Source: Acetivibrio alkalicellulosi | GTDB lineage: Bacteria > Bacillota > Clostridia > Acetivibrionales > Acetivibrionaceae | DNA length: 64,000 nucleotides | Direction: 5' to 3' | Assembly: GCA_008125075.1 (NCBI GenBank) | Contig: VLTH01000002.1 | Location: 1,234,533 to 1,298,532 of the forward strand | Program-made: the position numbers and the translations under genes | The notes under the pieces: model-generated | What the model was told of the DNA's origin: nothing | The model's input: the letters and a program-made list of their open reading frames with translations, nothing else | Databases searched by the model: none | In this document: positions 39,448-48,253 of the stretch, one piece after another | Numbering within the stretch: position 1 is the first letter of the stretch | Layout: each line of letters begins with the position of its first letter

Positions 39448-39651
39448 TTATTCCTTGTAAATATCCACCATCAAACCATCATATTCATCTGCAATTTTTC
39501 TAACTGCTACAATGTTGTGGGTGTGATATACAGTATCACCATGTTTGTCTTTTTCTGTTCCTGCTATAAGATTACTTTTTCTAAGCTCTTGTACTAAATA
39601 TTTAATATCTTGTTTGTTATTACCCGTTTCAACTACTGAAAATTTAGTCAT
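39448..39651 (-). CDS. Unknown small protein, 67 aa
   Basis: Unrecognised soluble protein: MTKFSVVETGNNKQDIKYLV then ELRKSNLIAGTEKDKHGDTV and a C-terminal DEYDGLMVDIYKE. Predicted mixed alpha/beta, without Cys or membrane segments. GGGG seven bases before the ATG. A single gene between two dockerin-protein genes, with its own promoter region; no evidence links it to the cellulosome. Confidence 0.65.
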   Translation of the reverse strand: MTKFSVVETGNNKQDIKYLVQELRKSNLIAGTEKDKHGDTVYHTHNIVAVRKIADEYDGLMVDIYKE

Positions 39652-39789
39652 TTTTAAACCCCATTTCTTAATTATATTTAAGTTATGTACATTACATAAT
39701 TTTATACATCATGGTTAATGTATTTCAAATACACATAAAACCAACATAATAATAAACTATTTTAATATAAATAGTCAAATTTAAAATGT

Positions 39790-39840
39790 TCATTAGGAGC
39801 ATAGATGATTATTTTTCTTCACATTTGTTACATGCACCCT
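39790..39840 (-). repeat. Repeat family C arm in the GH9 upstream region
   Basis: On the minus strand: GGGTGCATGTAACAAATGTG then AAGAAAAATAATCATC. Same arm as at 36934 and both ends of the element at 41782. Confidence 0.65.
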
Positions 39841-40021
39841 TATACACCAAACAATTTGAAGCTTATGATTTTATCTGGTATAATTAAAATATACTATGTT
39901 TTGAAATATAACACACTCTATATTTTTCACTATAAGTATTTGAAAGTTCCAATCTATGTAGCATATTTCAATAAACACGAAAAATTTATTATTTTTTTAT
40001 AATTAAAGGGGGATTTTTTTC

Positions 40022-41689
40022 ATGAAAAAAACTTGTGTAATGCTTACTATTGCTACAATGTTATTTACATCACTGTTTACAGTCATTTATCTATCTGCAT
40101 CAGGAGGTTATGACTATTCTACTGCATTAAATTATTCAATTATCTTTTATGATGCAAACAAGTGCGGACCTGAAGCAGGAAATGACAACTTTTTTAGTTG
40201 GAGAGGAGCGTGCCACACTACTGACGGAAGTGTAAGGGGACTAGATCTTGCAGGAGGCTTTCATGATGCAGGAGATCATATCAAATTTGGCCTGCCTCAG
40301 GCATATTCAGCATCTGTTTTAGGATGGGCATTATATGAATACAAGGATGTATTTGATTCTACAGGAAATACTGATAAACTTCTTTCTACTCTAAAACATT
40401 TTACTGATTATTTTCTTAAGTGTTATCCTGAGCCTGGTACCTTCTACTATCAGGTAAGCGACGGTCAAATAGATCATACATACTGGGGTGCACCTGAAGA
40501 GCAAACAGGTCCTAGACCTGTTCCTTATGTTGCAGATGAGTCAAATCCTGCATCTGATGTTTTAGGTCTTACATCTGCTGCCCTTACAAAAATGTATTTG
40601 AATTATAAAAACATTGATGCAGATTATGCAAATGAGTGCTTACGAGTTGCCAAAGAGCTTTACCAAATGGGTAAAAACAATCCTGGACATTATAAACTAG
40701 GTGCCTACTACCGTTCAAACTCATTTTGGGATGATTTAGCATGGGCGGCTACCTGGCTGTATGTAGCAGAAAATGACAACTCATATCTTCCAGAAATAGA
40801 TAGTTACCTTTCCAATAACACTTTTTTAGGACAAACCCCATTTGAAAACAAATGGACAATGTGCTGGGATGATATGTATATGGCAGTATTCTGCAAAATG
40901 GCAGAGTTAACAGGAGAACAAAAGTATATAAATGCTATGAACTATAATCTTGATTATTGGATGAATTCCCTAACAACAACACCAGACGGCCTTAGGCATT
41001 TAGATGTTTGGGGTGCATTAAGATACGCATCTGCTGAAGCTATGCTGGCTATGTTGTACTATGAACAAACTGGAAATGAGTCATTAAAGGAGTTTGCCAA
41101 ATCTCAGATAGATTATGCTTTAGGAGATAACAAAAATAATATGTCTTATCTTATAGGTTTTGGCTCAAACTATCCTAAGCATCCCCATCACAGAGCTGCT
41201 AATGGCTATACCTATGCCGGTGGAGAAAACTCCAATCCTGCAAAACACCTTCTAGTAGGAGCATTAGTCGGTGGCCCTGATGCACAAGGAAATTACGTTG
41301 ACGATGTTAACCTATTCCAGCATACAGAGGTAGCAATTGACTACAATGCCGGCTTTGTTGGCGCTCTTGCTGCTATAACAAAGTATTACGGTAATTTAAC
41401 ATCTCCTCCACCTACATCTGATCCAGAATTGTTATGGTATGAGGTTGGTGATATAAATCTTGATGGTAAAATAGACACTACAGATTTAGTTTTAATGAGA
41501 AGATATATTTTAGAGATAATTGACAAACTTCCCTATGAAGATATGGATAACCTTAGAATTCCAATAGCAGATGTTAATGGAGATGGATATATAAATTCTA
41601 CAGATTATATGTTAATGCGACGATATATATTAGAAATCATAACTGAATTCCCAGTAGAATATGATATTTATGGAAATATAGTTAACTAA
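40022..41689 (+). CDS. Cellulosomal GH9 endoglucanase with dockerin
   Basis: Secreted, 555 residues: signal peptide (1-26), GH9 domain (about 28-458), short Pro/Ser/Thr linker, type I dockerin (about 475-545, GDINLDGKIDTTDLVLMRRY and ADVNGDGYINSTDYMLMRRY). GH9 signatures: LAGGFHDAGDHIKFGLP (base Asp pair), HPHHRAANG and HTEVAIDYNAGFVGALAA (acid Glu). There is no CBM3c and no N-terminal Ig/CBM4, so it is the simplest cellulosomal GH9 type, expected to act as endoglucanase. AAAGGGGG precedes the ATG. It has its own promoter region of 370 bases that also contains a repeat C arm. Confidence 0.95.
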   Translation: MKKTCVMLTIATMLFTSLFTVIYLSASGGYDYSTALNYSIIFYDANKCGPEAGNDNFFSWRGACHTTDGSVRGLDLAGGFHDAGDHIKFGLPQAYSASVLGWALYEYKDVFDSTGNTDKLLSTLKHFTDYFLKCYPEPGTFYYQVSDGQIDHTYWGAPEEQTGPRPVPYVADESNPASDVLGLTSAALTKMYLNYKNIDADYANECLRVAKELYQMGKNNPGHYKLGAYYRSNSFWDDLAWAATWLYVAENDNSYLPEIDSYLSNNTFLGQTPFENKWTMCWDDMYMAVFCKMAELTGEQKYINAMNYNLDYWMNSLTTTPDGLRHLDVWGALRYASAEAMLAMLYYEQTGNESLKEFAKSQIDYALGDNKNNMSYLIGFGSNYPKHPHHRAANGYTYAGGENSNPAKHLLVGALVGGPDAQGNYVDDVNLFQHTEVAIDYNAGFVGALAAITKYYGNLTSPPPTSDPELLWYEVGDINLDGKIDTTDLVLMRRYILEIIDKLPYEDMDNLRIPIADVNGDGYINSTDYMLMRRYILEIITEFPVEYDIYGNIVN

Positions 41690-41781
41690 AATTAAAAATA
41701 AAAAGTAACTGTTGCACAACTAAGATACCTATGAAATATTACTTATTAAACCATTTGTCAATAAAGTAATAGAAATTGAGT

Positions 41782-41990
41782 GCATATTATTTAAGTGAAG
41801 AAAAATGTGGACGAAACATTGGAAAACCAAGTCTTAGAGCCAGTTAATTCGCCGAGTAAAAGGAGAGCATCCTTCTTAGTAAAGGAAGTTTTGCAAAGGC
41901 CCCGAGGAGTATTTACTGGCTCTAGACTGGAAAACTTAAGTTTTTAGAATATTTTTCTTCACATTTATTTAATACACCCATAGAAATTGA
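41782..41990. mobile_element. MITE-like inverted-repeat element (family C)
   Basis: About 210 bases with imperfect ~70-base terminal inverted repeats: left TGAGTGCATATTATTTAAGTG, AAGAAAAATGTGG... TTAGAGCCAGTTAAT; right (inverted) TGGGTGTATTAAATAAATG, AAGAAAAATATTC... CTAGAGCCAGTAAAT. The ~65-base centre has no coding capacity. Single arms are at 36934, 39790 and 61912. Probably a non-autonomous element or its remains. Confidence 0.65.
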
Positions 41991-42040
41991 CGTAAAACAA
42001 TAACTGTAATTACTACTAAGTAAGATTTTGAATTTGTATC

Positions 42041-43585
42041 TTATATTTCCTGCTCTGGTCTTAGAGTTATTTTTGAAAAATCAGATAAACTCACACTAAT
42101 ATGAATTGGATATTTAAAATTATCATTAAAAATAAATCCAATACCTATATTATAAATTGGCTCTCCCCAACAATAAAAAGAAACACTGGAATTCTCAATA
42201 ATATAGTCAAAGTCTAATTGATCAATTAGTTTGTTAATATTATTAATATAGTCTATTGATGTCTGGCTTTTATCCTCTATAAAGCCTTTTGTCTCTTCTA
42301 GCTTTTCAAGACAAATATTCACAAGCTCTTCTTTAAATCCTTCATATCTTTTTGCATTATATTTAATAATTTCATTTAAGTTGACACTTTTTTTGCCAAT
42401 TAAATCAAATGAAATTAACTTATTAAAATCTTCATTAGTTATATGAAAACTATTATCAATAATACCATAACTACTATTAAATGATAAAATACCGTAATTA
42501 TTAAATAAAGTATAAAAATCTATGTTTAGATTATGCCTATTTGCAAATTTAAGAGAACTGTAAATACTGTTCCTATAATCTTCTTCATATATTTCAGGTA
42601 TTATTTCATGTATCTCTAGATTATCTAAGTAATTACTTTTTACCATTTCTTCAATTATACTAATGATAGTTTCATTAAGTTTTGTTTGGAATTGCTCATC
42701 TCTTAAACCACCAATTTCATAATATCTTACGTTTACATTTAATTCCTTATTAAAAAGTGTTCTCTTATAAGTGTTGATTCTTTGAGTAAGAAAAATATTA
42801 TTTTTATGTACCATCATATCATCATATATGTAAATTGATTCCTCATTTTTTTGGTATAAATCCATAACTTCTACATAATCATCTATTTCCACCAAAGGTA
42901 TATTGGCAGAAAAGTACTTTAAAAAAACTCCTTCTTCAGGTCTAAATATTATTTGCAAATTTGAATCTGAAATTGAAAAATTCTGATCAGCTTTTATAGA
43001 TAAAAATGGCCTTTTAAAGATTTCTTCTTCATCCAATCCTGAGCTTAAAATACTTATAGGAACATAGTCATTTATTAGATTTATATAATCTGTCCCCTTA
43101 GTAAATATGTCTACTAAAGAAAGTCGTTTTCCATCCGTAAGTCTATACAAGAACCCAGCTATTGTCCGAACACTAAATTCTGTGTTGTTATGATTATAAA
43201 TATTAAAACACAAAAGATTGTTTGAATTTAATGTTATATTATAATATGCATTATAGAGATCATTTTCAGCTAATTCCTTTACAATATCCTCAATAATAGA
43301 ATTGTTTAATTCTTCTTGAAGAGCAGAGTCTTTAAGCCCCTCTATTTGGGGAAAGCTTAATTTAGCTTGTATATCATTAATATAAACATTTTTTTCTAAA
43401 TCTTTTATCATTATTCCATTTGAAACTAAAAACATGGCTTTATCTTCTTTCTCATAAAACCTGGACTCTTCTATTTCCACGGCATTATTGTAGTGTTCTA
43501 TTGGATTGTTGCCATCATTTCTTTCACATGCCGATGAAAAAAATAAAAATGTAAGAATTATTATTATTTTAGAAACTCTTTTCAT
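42041..43585 (-). CDS. Lipoprotein with DUF3298/RsiV-like domains, 514 aa
   Basis: Exported lipoprotein: lipobox FFSSAC at about 15-20. The first half (about 55-240) contains a DUF3298-like pattern (LYRLTDGKRLSLVDIFTKGT, then YFSANIPLVEIDDYV), and the second half repeats the layout in diverged form (FDLIGKKSVNLNEIIKYNA). Related domains occur in RsiV and PdaC. No catalytic motif is readable; a ligand-binding or cell-wall sensing role is possible. GAGGA eight bases before the ATG at 43585 argues against the GTG at 43600. Followed by nothing on the same strand until the dockerin genes. Confidence 0.75.
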   Translation of the reverse strand: MKRVSKIIIILTFLFFSSACERNDGNNPIEHYNNAVEIEESRFYEKEDKAMFLVSNGIMIKDLEKNVYINDIQAKLSFPQIEGLKDSALQEELNNSIIEDIVKELAENDLYNAYYNITLNSNNLLCFNIYNHNNTEFSVRTIAGFLYRLTDGKRLSLVDIFTKGTDYINLINDYVPISILSSGLDEEEIFKRPFLSIKADQNFSISDSNLQIIFRPEEGVFLKYFSANIPLVEIDDYVEVMDLYQKNEESIYIYDDMMVHKNNIFLTQRINTYKRTLFNKELNVNVRYYEIGGLRDEQFQTKLNETIISIIEEMVKSNYLDNLEIHEIIPEIYEEDYRNSIYSSLKFANRHNLNIDFYTLFNNYGILSFNSSYGIIDNSFHITNEDFNKLISFDLIGKKSVNLNEIIKYNAKRYEGFKEELVNICLEKLEETKGFIEDKSQTSIDYINNINKLIDQLDFDYIIENSSVSFYCWGEPIYNIGIGFIFNDNFKYPIHISVSLSDFSKITLRPEQEI

Positions 43586-43666
43586 ATCATTATTCCTCAC
43601 AATTAAATAGTATTATAGTTAACAGTTCCCATATAAGCCATAATTAATTAAAACAAAATATTTTTT

Positions 43667-44545
43667 TCACTCAGGTATTATTACTGGTACATAACGCGCT
43701 TCTTCAGCGGTTTTTTGCCCAGGTTCAGAAAGAAGCCAATTCAATAGTTTTCTTGATGGTGCATCTTGGGGATCAGACTTTTTAAGTACTGCATAATACG
43801 CACTTGTAAAGGGATATATTTCTTTTGATATAGATTCATTGTCAGGATTAATACCATCTATTTGAAGGATTTTTATATTATCATTGCTGTACATAAGGCT
43901 TGCATAATAATAAACTGAGTATCCTATGGCTCCCTCAGAGTTATCATATCCTGCTACCTGGTTTATTAGTTCATCCATAGCACCCACCATCATTTTAGGC
44001 TCTGCCATTTCTAAATCCTTCATAACTATTTGTTCCATAAGAGTTTGACTTCCCGAAGTAGGATTTCTTTGAAAAGCAATTATTTCAAGATCATTGCCAC
44101 CTACGTCTCTCCAATTTGTAATCTTTCCTTGATATATATCCCTAACTTCACTTGATGTCAAAGAATCTACAGGATTATCTGAATTTACAAGAAAGACAAA
44201 ACCCTCTTTTACAACAGGAACTACTTCTAGTTCTATATTTGCATTCTCTGCAATTTGAAGTTCATGTTTAGAAGGTTCTGTAACAAAAATAATGTCTGCC
44301 TTATCTTCAATAAGGTTCATATATGCATTGTGAGTTTTATTATGATTTACAAAATCCATCGCCTCTTGGTCTGATAGACCTAAAAGTTCTGATACTATAG
44401 CTTCCGAAAGTGGAATTGTTGCAGTCGAACCATCAATACGTGCAAATGTTTCTTTTGAAAAAGTGTCCTTATCAGAATTCCCCCATTGGCATCCTGATGT
44501 CATTAATATTACTAAACTAACTAGAATAAAGAGTATTTTCTTCAT
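43667..44545 (-). CDS. PstS-like phosphate-binding lipoprotein
   Basis: Periplasmic-binding-protein type lipoprotein, 292 residues, lipobox LMTSGC. The SBP fold is visible through RIDGSTATIPLSEA (ligand loop at the start), FVFLVNSDNPVDSLTSSEV, IYQGKITNWRDVGG and FQRNPTSGSQTLMEQ, the second phosphate-binding loop. No pst transporter genes follow, so it may work with a distant Pst system or in sensing. GGGAGG precedes the ATG at 44545, 11 codons inside the longest frame. Confidence 0.88.
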   Translation of the reverse strand: MKKILFILVSLVILMTSGCQWGNSDKDTFSKETFARIDGSTATIPLSEAIVSELLGLSDQEAMDFVNHNKTHNAYMNLIEDKADIIFVTEPSKHELQIAENANIELEVVPVVKEGFVFLVNSDNPVDSLTSSEVRDIYQGKITNWRDVGGNDLEIIAFQRNPTSGSQTLMEQIVMKDLEMAEPKMMVGAMDELINQVAGYDNSEGAIGYSVYYYASLMYSNDNIKILQIDGINPDNESISKEIYPFTSAYYAVLKKSDPQDAPSRKLLNWLLSEPGQKTAEEARYVPVIIPE

Positions 44546-44749
44546 GTGTTTGCCCTCCCTGTTTTTGCTATAAAACATTTATATGTAATTAAGTTTAATG
44601 CATTAAACCTGTTGTGTCAAGATTTAAATAAAATCTCTTATAACCTTATGTATGCGTTGCAGTTTTTTTTGTTTAGAGTATTAGTTTAAATACATAAGAG
44701 TTGCCCTTCGATATATTTTCGAATTTGTTGATCATACTTTTTTTAATAA

Positions 44750-44784
44750 GCAAAAAACACTGGCCTTTAAAGCCAGTGTTTTTG
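44750..44784 (-). terminator. Terminator of rnpB
   Basis: AACACTGGC pairs with GCCAGTGTT around TTTAAAG, followed by TTTTT on the minus strand, right after the RNase P RNA. Confidence 0.88.
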
Positions 44785-44796
44785 ATATTTTTATCT

Positions 44797-45211
44797 GAGT
44801 AAGTCTATAAGCCGGGTTCTGTATTTGATAGTCATCTATCTAGGCTCTGCATTTCTACAGAGCTCAAGCCACCTACCCGGGACTAGCGGGCCGCTTTAAC
44901 ATCCCTCTATACGGTGTTGCACCAGGTGGGGTTTACATAGCCGACAAGTCGCCATGTCGCTGGTGAGCTCTTACCTCACCTTTCCATCCTTACCTTCCTA
45001 GATGTTAGAGGTTGGAGGTTAGATGTTAGAAAGGAATACCTTTTCTAATTTCTAGCCTACATTCTCTAACATCCAGAAGGGCGGTCTATTTCTGTTGCAC
45101 TTTCCTTGAAGTCGCCTTCACCGGGAGTTACCCGGCACCCTGCCCTATGGAGCCCGGACTTTCCTCATGTACGGTCTTTCGACACTATACATGCGACTAT
45201 CTGGCTTACTC
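44797..45211 (-). ncRNA. rnpB: RNase P RNA (class A) with enlarged P12 region
   Basis: The catalytic RNA of RNase P, which trims tRNA 5' ends. Conserved blocks on the minus strand: GAGGAAAGTCCGGGCTCC near the 5' end, AGGGTGCCGGGTAACTCCC, GGAAAGTGCAACAGAAA, then GGTAAGGGTGG-like GTAAGGATGGAAAGGTG, GTAAGAGCTCACCAGCG, TAAACCCCACC and the 3' AACCCGGCTTATAGACTTAC. The first and last about ten bases pair (GAGTAAGC... / ...ACTTACTC). P12 (about 45000-45076) is longer than usual and built of CTAACATCTAACCTCC-like direct repeats facing an inverted partner. Confidence 0.95.
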
Positions 45212-45266
45212 AAATTATATACAATTTTAATAACAGATTTTATTATACATTCATTTTGAATAAATG

Positions 45267-46373
45267 TCAATAAATCTTAAATGGGTCTTCTTCCACATTA
45301 TTACTCATAATATCTATTTGTGAAAACTCTTTTGACAAAACATCAACCAGCATTGGTACAACAATTTTTTCTGTATTAAAATGTCCTGCATCTATCACAC
45401 ACATCTCCATTTGAACCATATCCATTGCATTATGATATTTAACATCACCTGTTACCAATATATCAGCTTTCGACTTTACCATATGATTAAGTCCTTCATC
45501 ATAGCTTCCACAAAACACTGCTACTTTTTCAATATCTTTTTCTACCCTTCCTATTACACGCAAGTTTTTTATATCTAGTTTTTCTTTAACTGACTTAATG
45601 AAGTCATGGAAGGATATTGGTTCTTTTAGCATACCTATCTTCCCAAATCCATATGACTTTCCATCCATATTAAGTTGATATACATCATAAGCAACTTCCT
45701 CATATGGATGAGCTTTTATCATTGCGTTAATTACCCCATTTAATTTATTTTTAGGAACTATAGTTTCAAGTCTTATTTCTTCAACATGTTCAAGTTTGTG
45801 TTTAGAACCTATGTATGGGTTTGATCCCTCTAATGGGTTAAATGTGCCTGTTCCCTTTGTCATAAATGTACAGTCACTATAATTACCTATCCATCCTGCT
45901 CCCTTACTACTCATTGATTGACGAACCAAATCAACACTTTCTTCAGGGACAAAAACAACAACCTTGTACAAACTCTCAGTTTTATAGTTTTTCAAATTCT
46001 TTATGTCACTAAGTTCTAGAGTTTTTGCAAGATATTCATTAATCCCTCCATCTGCAACATCTAAATTTGTGTGAGCACAGTATACTCCAATGTTGTTTTT
46101 TATTAATTTGTGAATAATCTCTCCCTTAATATCATCCTCATTTATTCTCTTTAAACCCTTAAAAATTAAAGGATGATGGGATATAATCAAATTAATGGAT
46201 TTTTCAACTGCTTTATCAACCACCTTTGTTGTCACATCAAGACATACCATAATTCTTTTAATTTCATTATCCCTGCCACCTATAATAAGACCTACATTAT
46301 CATAATCTTCTGCAAGATTTGACGGCGCATAAATCTCCATAAACTTAATAATATCCTTAAATCTAATGCTCAC
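45267..46373 (-). CDS. yqfO: Nif3-like dinuclear metal-centre protein (YqfO)
   Basis: NIF3/YqfO family, 368 residues, a conserved hexameric protein with a di-metal site; sometimes called GTP cyclohydrolase 1 type 2 but with uncertain activity. Metal ligands appear in IISHHPLIFKGLKR, CAHTNLDVADGG and the C-terminal DAGHFNTE. The middle (about 125-235) is the PII-like insert of the Bacillus form, explaining the length. Immediately downstream of trmK (15-base gap), the order known from Bacillus (sigA...yqfN-yqfO). Confidence 0.93.
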   Translation of the reverse strand: MSIRFKDIIKFMEIYAPSNLAEDYDNVGLIIGGRDNEIKRIMVCLDVTTKVVDKAVEKSINLIISHHPLIFKGLKRINEDDIKGEIIHKLIKNNIGVYCAHTNLDVADGGINEYLAKTLELSDIKNLKNYKTESLYKVVVFVPEESVDLVRQSMSSKGAGWIGNYSDCTFMTKGTGTFNPLEGSNPYIGSKHKLEHVEEIRLETIVPKNKLNGVINAMIKAHPYEEVAYDVYQLNMDGKSYGFGKIGMLKEPISFHDFIKSVKEKLDIKNLRVIGRVEKDIEKVAVFCGSYDEGLNHMVKSKADILVTGDVKYHNAMDMVQMEMCVIDAGHFNTEKIVVPMLVDVLSKEFSQIDIMSNNVEEDPFKIY

Positions 46374-46388
46374 TTTTAATTCACTCCT

Positions 46389-47078
46389 TTATAAACAATT
46401 AAGTGCATTATATAAATTCTTTTTCAACTTTAAATATTCTGCTTTTTTTATAGATTCTTTTTCCTTCATATTTTCCATTTGGTTTATAATTTTGTCAAGC
46501 TGATCTATTTTATTTTGCAAGTGTTTTTTTAATAATGGATCTCTCTTTTCAAAAAGCTTTTCACCAATATGATAATATATCTCATCTTTTTTTTGATTAC
46601 ATCCTGCCCACTTACAGGCAATAACATTATATATTTTGTGGTCTTCTTTAGCTAAGGCTTCATCATATACTTCAAAGCCATTTTCACAAAGCCACTCATG
46701 TACAACTTCAATGGCATACATGGGCTGAAGTATTAGAGCATTAGCTTTTTTAACCTTATCTAAACTCTTTTCCAATAATTCTTTTATTAGCATTCCGCCC
46801 ATACCTGCAATAATTACAACATCTATCTCATTATCAAGTATTGACTCAAGACCACTTCCAATTCTTGTTATCACTTTATCTGAAACTCTATACTCTTCTA
46901 TATTTTTTGTTGCTACATTTACTGGCCCTATTCTTACATCTGATGCAATGGCTTTTGTACAAATATTATTTTTAACAAGAAAAATTGGTATATATGCATG
47001 ATCGGTCCCTATATCGCTGACAATATTGCATTTTGGTGTCATATCTGCAATCAGCTTAAGACGACCTGTTAATTCCAT
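46389..47078 (-). CDS. trmK: tRNA (adenine22-N1)-methyltransferase TrmK
   Basis: Class I SAM-dependent methyltransferase that methylates A22 of tRNA, about 229 residues. SAM-binding motif I is VSDIGTDHAYIP, followed by KAIASDVRIGPV and VVIIAGMGGMLI, then LILQPMYAIEVVHEWLCENG typical of TrmK/YqfN. AAGGAG nine bases before the ATG at 47078 supports the shorter form over a start 25 codons upstream whose N-terminus is hydrophobic and unlike the family. Encoded between tRNA/sigA and yqfO. Confidence 0.92.
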   Translation of the reverse strand: MELTGRLKLIADMTPKCNIVSDIGTDHAYIPIFLVKNNICTKAIASDVRIGPVNVATKNIEEYRVSDKVITRIGSGLESILDNEIDVVIIAGMGGMLIKELLEKSLDKVKKANALILQPMYAIEVVHEWLCENGFEVYDEALAKEDHKIYNVIACKWAGCNQKKDEIYYHIGEKLFEKRDPLLKKHLQNKIDQLDKIINQMENMKEKESIKKAEYLKLKKNLYNALNCL

Positions 47079-47173
47079 CTTAGTTTTCTCCTTCCTCATT
47101 ATTATTTCTATAATTATATATTTAAATTCTGAGCATAATAAATAGTATACCATAAAATTAAGGAGTTGTTTTA

Positions 47174-47347
47174 GTGATTCAAAGTTTTAGAGTATTAAAT
47201 GTTAAAGATACCCAAAGTCCTTTAGAATCATTAGTACTATACAACAGTCCCACAAATAATTTTAAAACATCTGATAAGAAAATCCCTTGTTCTAATATTA
47301 CTAAAGAACAGGACAATTTTGAAACATTCCTCGAAAAAAGAAAATAA
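47174..47347 (+). CDS. Unknown small protein, 57 aa
   Basis: Short gene with good signals: AAGGAG eight bases before a GTG, 57 sense codons, and a stop inside a strong terminator hairpin. The product begins MIQSFRVLNVKDTQSPLESL and ends with a Glu/Lys-rich tail; soluble, one Cys, no known domain. It lies divergent from trmK and convergent with the tRNA pair. Could instead be a short regulatory transcript, but the triple of ribosome site, open frame and terminator favours a real peptide. Confidence 0.6.
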   Translation: MIQSFRVLNVKDTQSPLESLVLYNSPTNNFKTSDKKIPCSNITKEQDNFETFLEKRK

Positions 47348-47380
47348 GGAGTCTTAAAAAGACTCCTTATTTTCTTTTAG
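47343..47380. terminator. Bidirectional terminator between small gene and tRNAs
   Basis: AATAAGGAGTC pairs with GACTCCTTATT around TTAAAAA, with T-rich tails on both strands. Serves both the small plus-strand gene and the tRNA-Met on the minus strand. Confidence 0.88.
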
Positions 47381-47454
47381 TGGGCCTTCAGGGACTCGAA
47401 CCCCGGACCTACCGGTTATGAGCCGGTTGCTCTAACCAACTGAGCTAAAAGCCC
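47381..47454 (-). tRNA. tRNA-Met (CAU)
   Basis: 74 bases, all four arms pair; anticodon loop CTCATAA. The acceptor GGGCTTT/AAGGCCC has one G-U pair. The body resembles elongator tRNA-Met of clostridia; tRNA-Ile2 with modified CAU is not fully excluded. CCA is not encoded. Confidence 0.93.
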
Positions 47455-47460
47455 TCTTGG

Positions 47461-47533
47461 CTCCTCAAGTTGGACTCGAACCAACGACCCTGCGGTTAAC
47501 AGCCGCATGCTCTACCAACTGAGCTATTGAGGA
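47461..47533 (-). tRNA. tRNA-Asn (GUU)
   Basis: 73 bases with acceptor TCCTCAA/TTGAGGA, D arm GCTC AGTTGGTA GAGC, anticodon loop CTGTTAA, T arm GTTGG TTCGAGT CCAAC. CCA is not encoded. Six bases from tRNA-Met, so one transcript is likely. Confidence 0.96.
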
Positions 47534-47707
47534 ACATCTGTGCCTTGACAATAATCGTCAGACACAAATAATATTATACATACGTACTTATATCAGGTCA
47601 AGAATTATTTTAACTACATTATTTGATATTATCCTTACATTTCGTTTGTTTTTGATCATTTACTTCTTTTTTCTTCACAATACTATATTTTAAACATAAT
47701 TTGATCC

Positions 47708-47941
47708 TTAATCTGTGGTCTCAACAGTCTTATTTCTATACTCTAACAATAGTTCTCTTAATTGTGTAGCGTGCATTCCTTCTTCTTCTGCAAATTTTTT
47801 AAAGACATTTTTTATTTTTTCATCCTCGCTCCTTTTTGAGTACATTTCATAGTCTCTTACCATCTCCATTGAATTTTCCCATGCTCTCAATAATCTGTCA
47901 TAAGTAGTATACTCAACTTGGTTGTTGTTGATATCACCCAT
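47708..47941 (-). CDS. Ferritin-like helical small protein, 77 aa
   Basis: Two-helix protein (TYDRLLRAWENSMEMVRDYE, then NVFKKFAEEEGMHATQLREL) with the EEEGMHA pattern of ferritin/rubrerythrin-like four-helix proteins, probably a dimer of two-helix units. GGAGGT precedes the ATG at 47941. Lies between sigA and the tRNAs, on the same strand as both. Small proteins like this near sigA occur in clostridia; function unknown, possible metal binding. Confidence 0.7.
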   Translation of the reverse strand: MGDINNNQVEYTTYDRLLRAWENSMEMVRDYEMYSKRSEDEKIKNVFKKFAEEEGMHATQLRELLLEYRNKTVETTD

Positions 47942-48140
47942 TATTTTTACCTCCATTGTAAAATTAATTTCTATAATTTATAGTTCTTCAAAAGTCCATT
48001 ATATATTCACACAATATTATTATCTTGTTTAAACATGTTAAACGTGTTTTTATAAATAAATTTAAAAGCCTTTAAAACATATTGCTTTTTATCTAAATTT
48101 ATTTTAAGATACTACTAGTATATTTATTATACTCCCCTAG

Positions 48141-48228
48141 ATCCCGTGATTTAGCAAACCGCTAAATTTACGGGATACTTTTTATCTATAGATAAAACAG
48201 TCTTTCACTTTGTTCCAAGACTTCTAAT
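48141..48228 (+). repeat. Hairpin module plus partial family A repeat
   Basis: ATCCCGTGATTTAGC, loop AAACC, GCTAAATTTACGGGAT (48141-48176) is a strong hairpin related to 9219. It is followed at 48193 by AGTCTTTCACTTTGTTCC AAGACTTCTAAT, the second hairpin of family A. Confidence 0.75.
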
Positions 48229-48252
48229 AAAAAAACCCGATATAAATCGAGT
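48229..48252 (-). terminator. Terminator of sigA
   Basis: AACTCGAT pairs with ATCGGGTT (two G-U pairs) around TTAT, followed by TTTTT, directly after the sigA stop. Confidence 0.8.
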
Positions 48253-48253
48253 T

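Noticed and set aside
39805..40002. 65-codon plus-strand frame ahead of the GH9 gene
   Set aside because: Has an AGGAG but overlaps a repeat C arm, and its composition (Ile, Tyr, His) is that of random AT-rich DNA.
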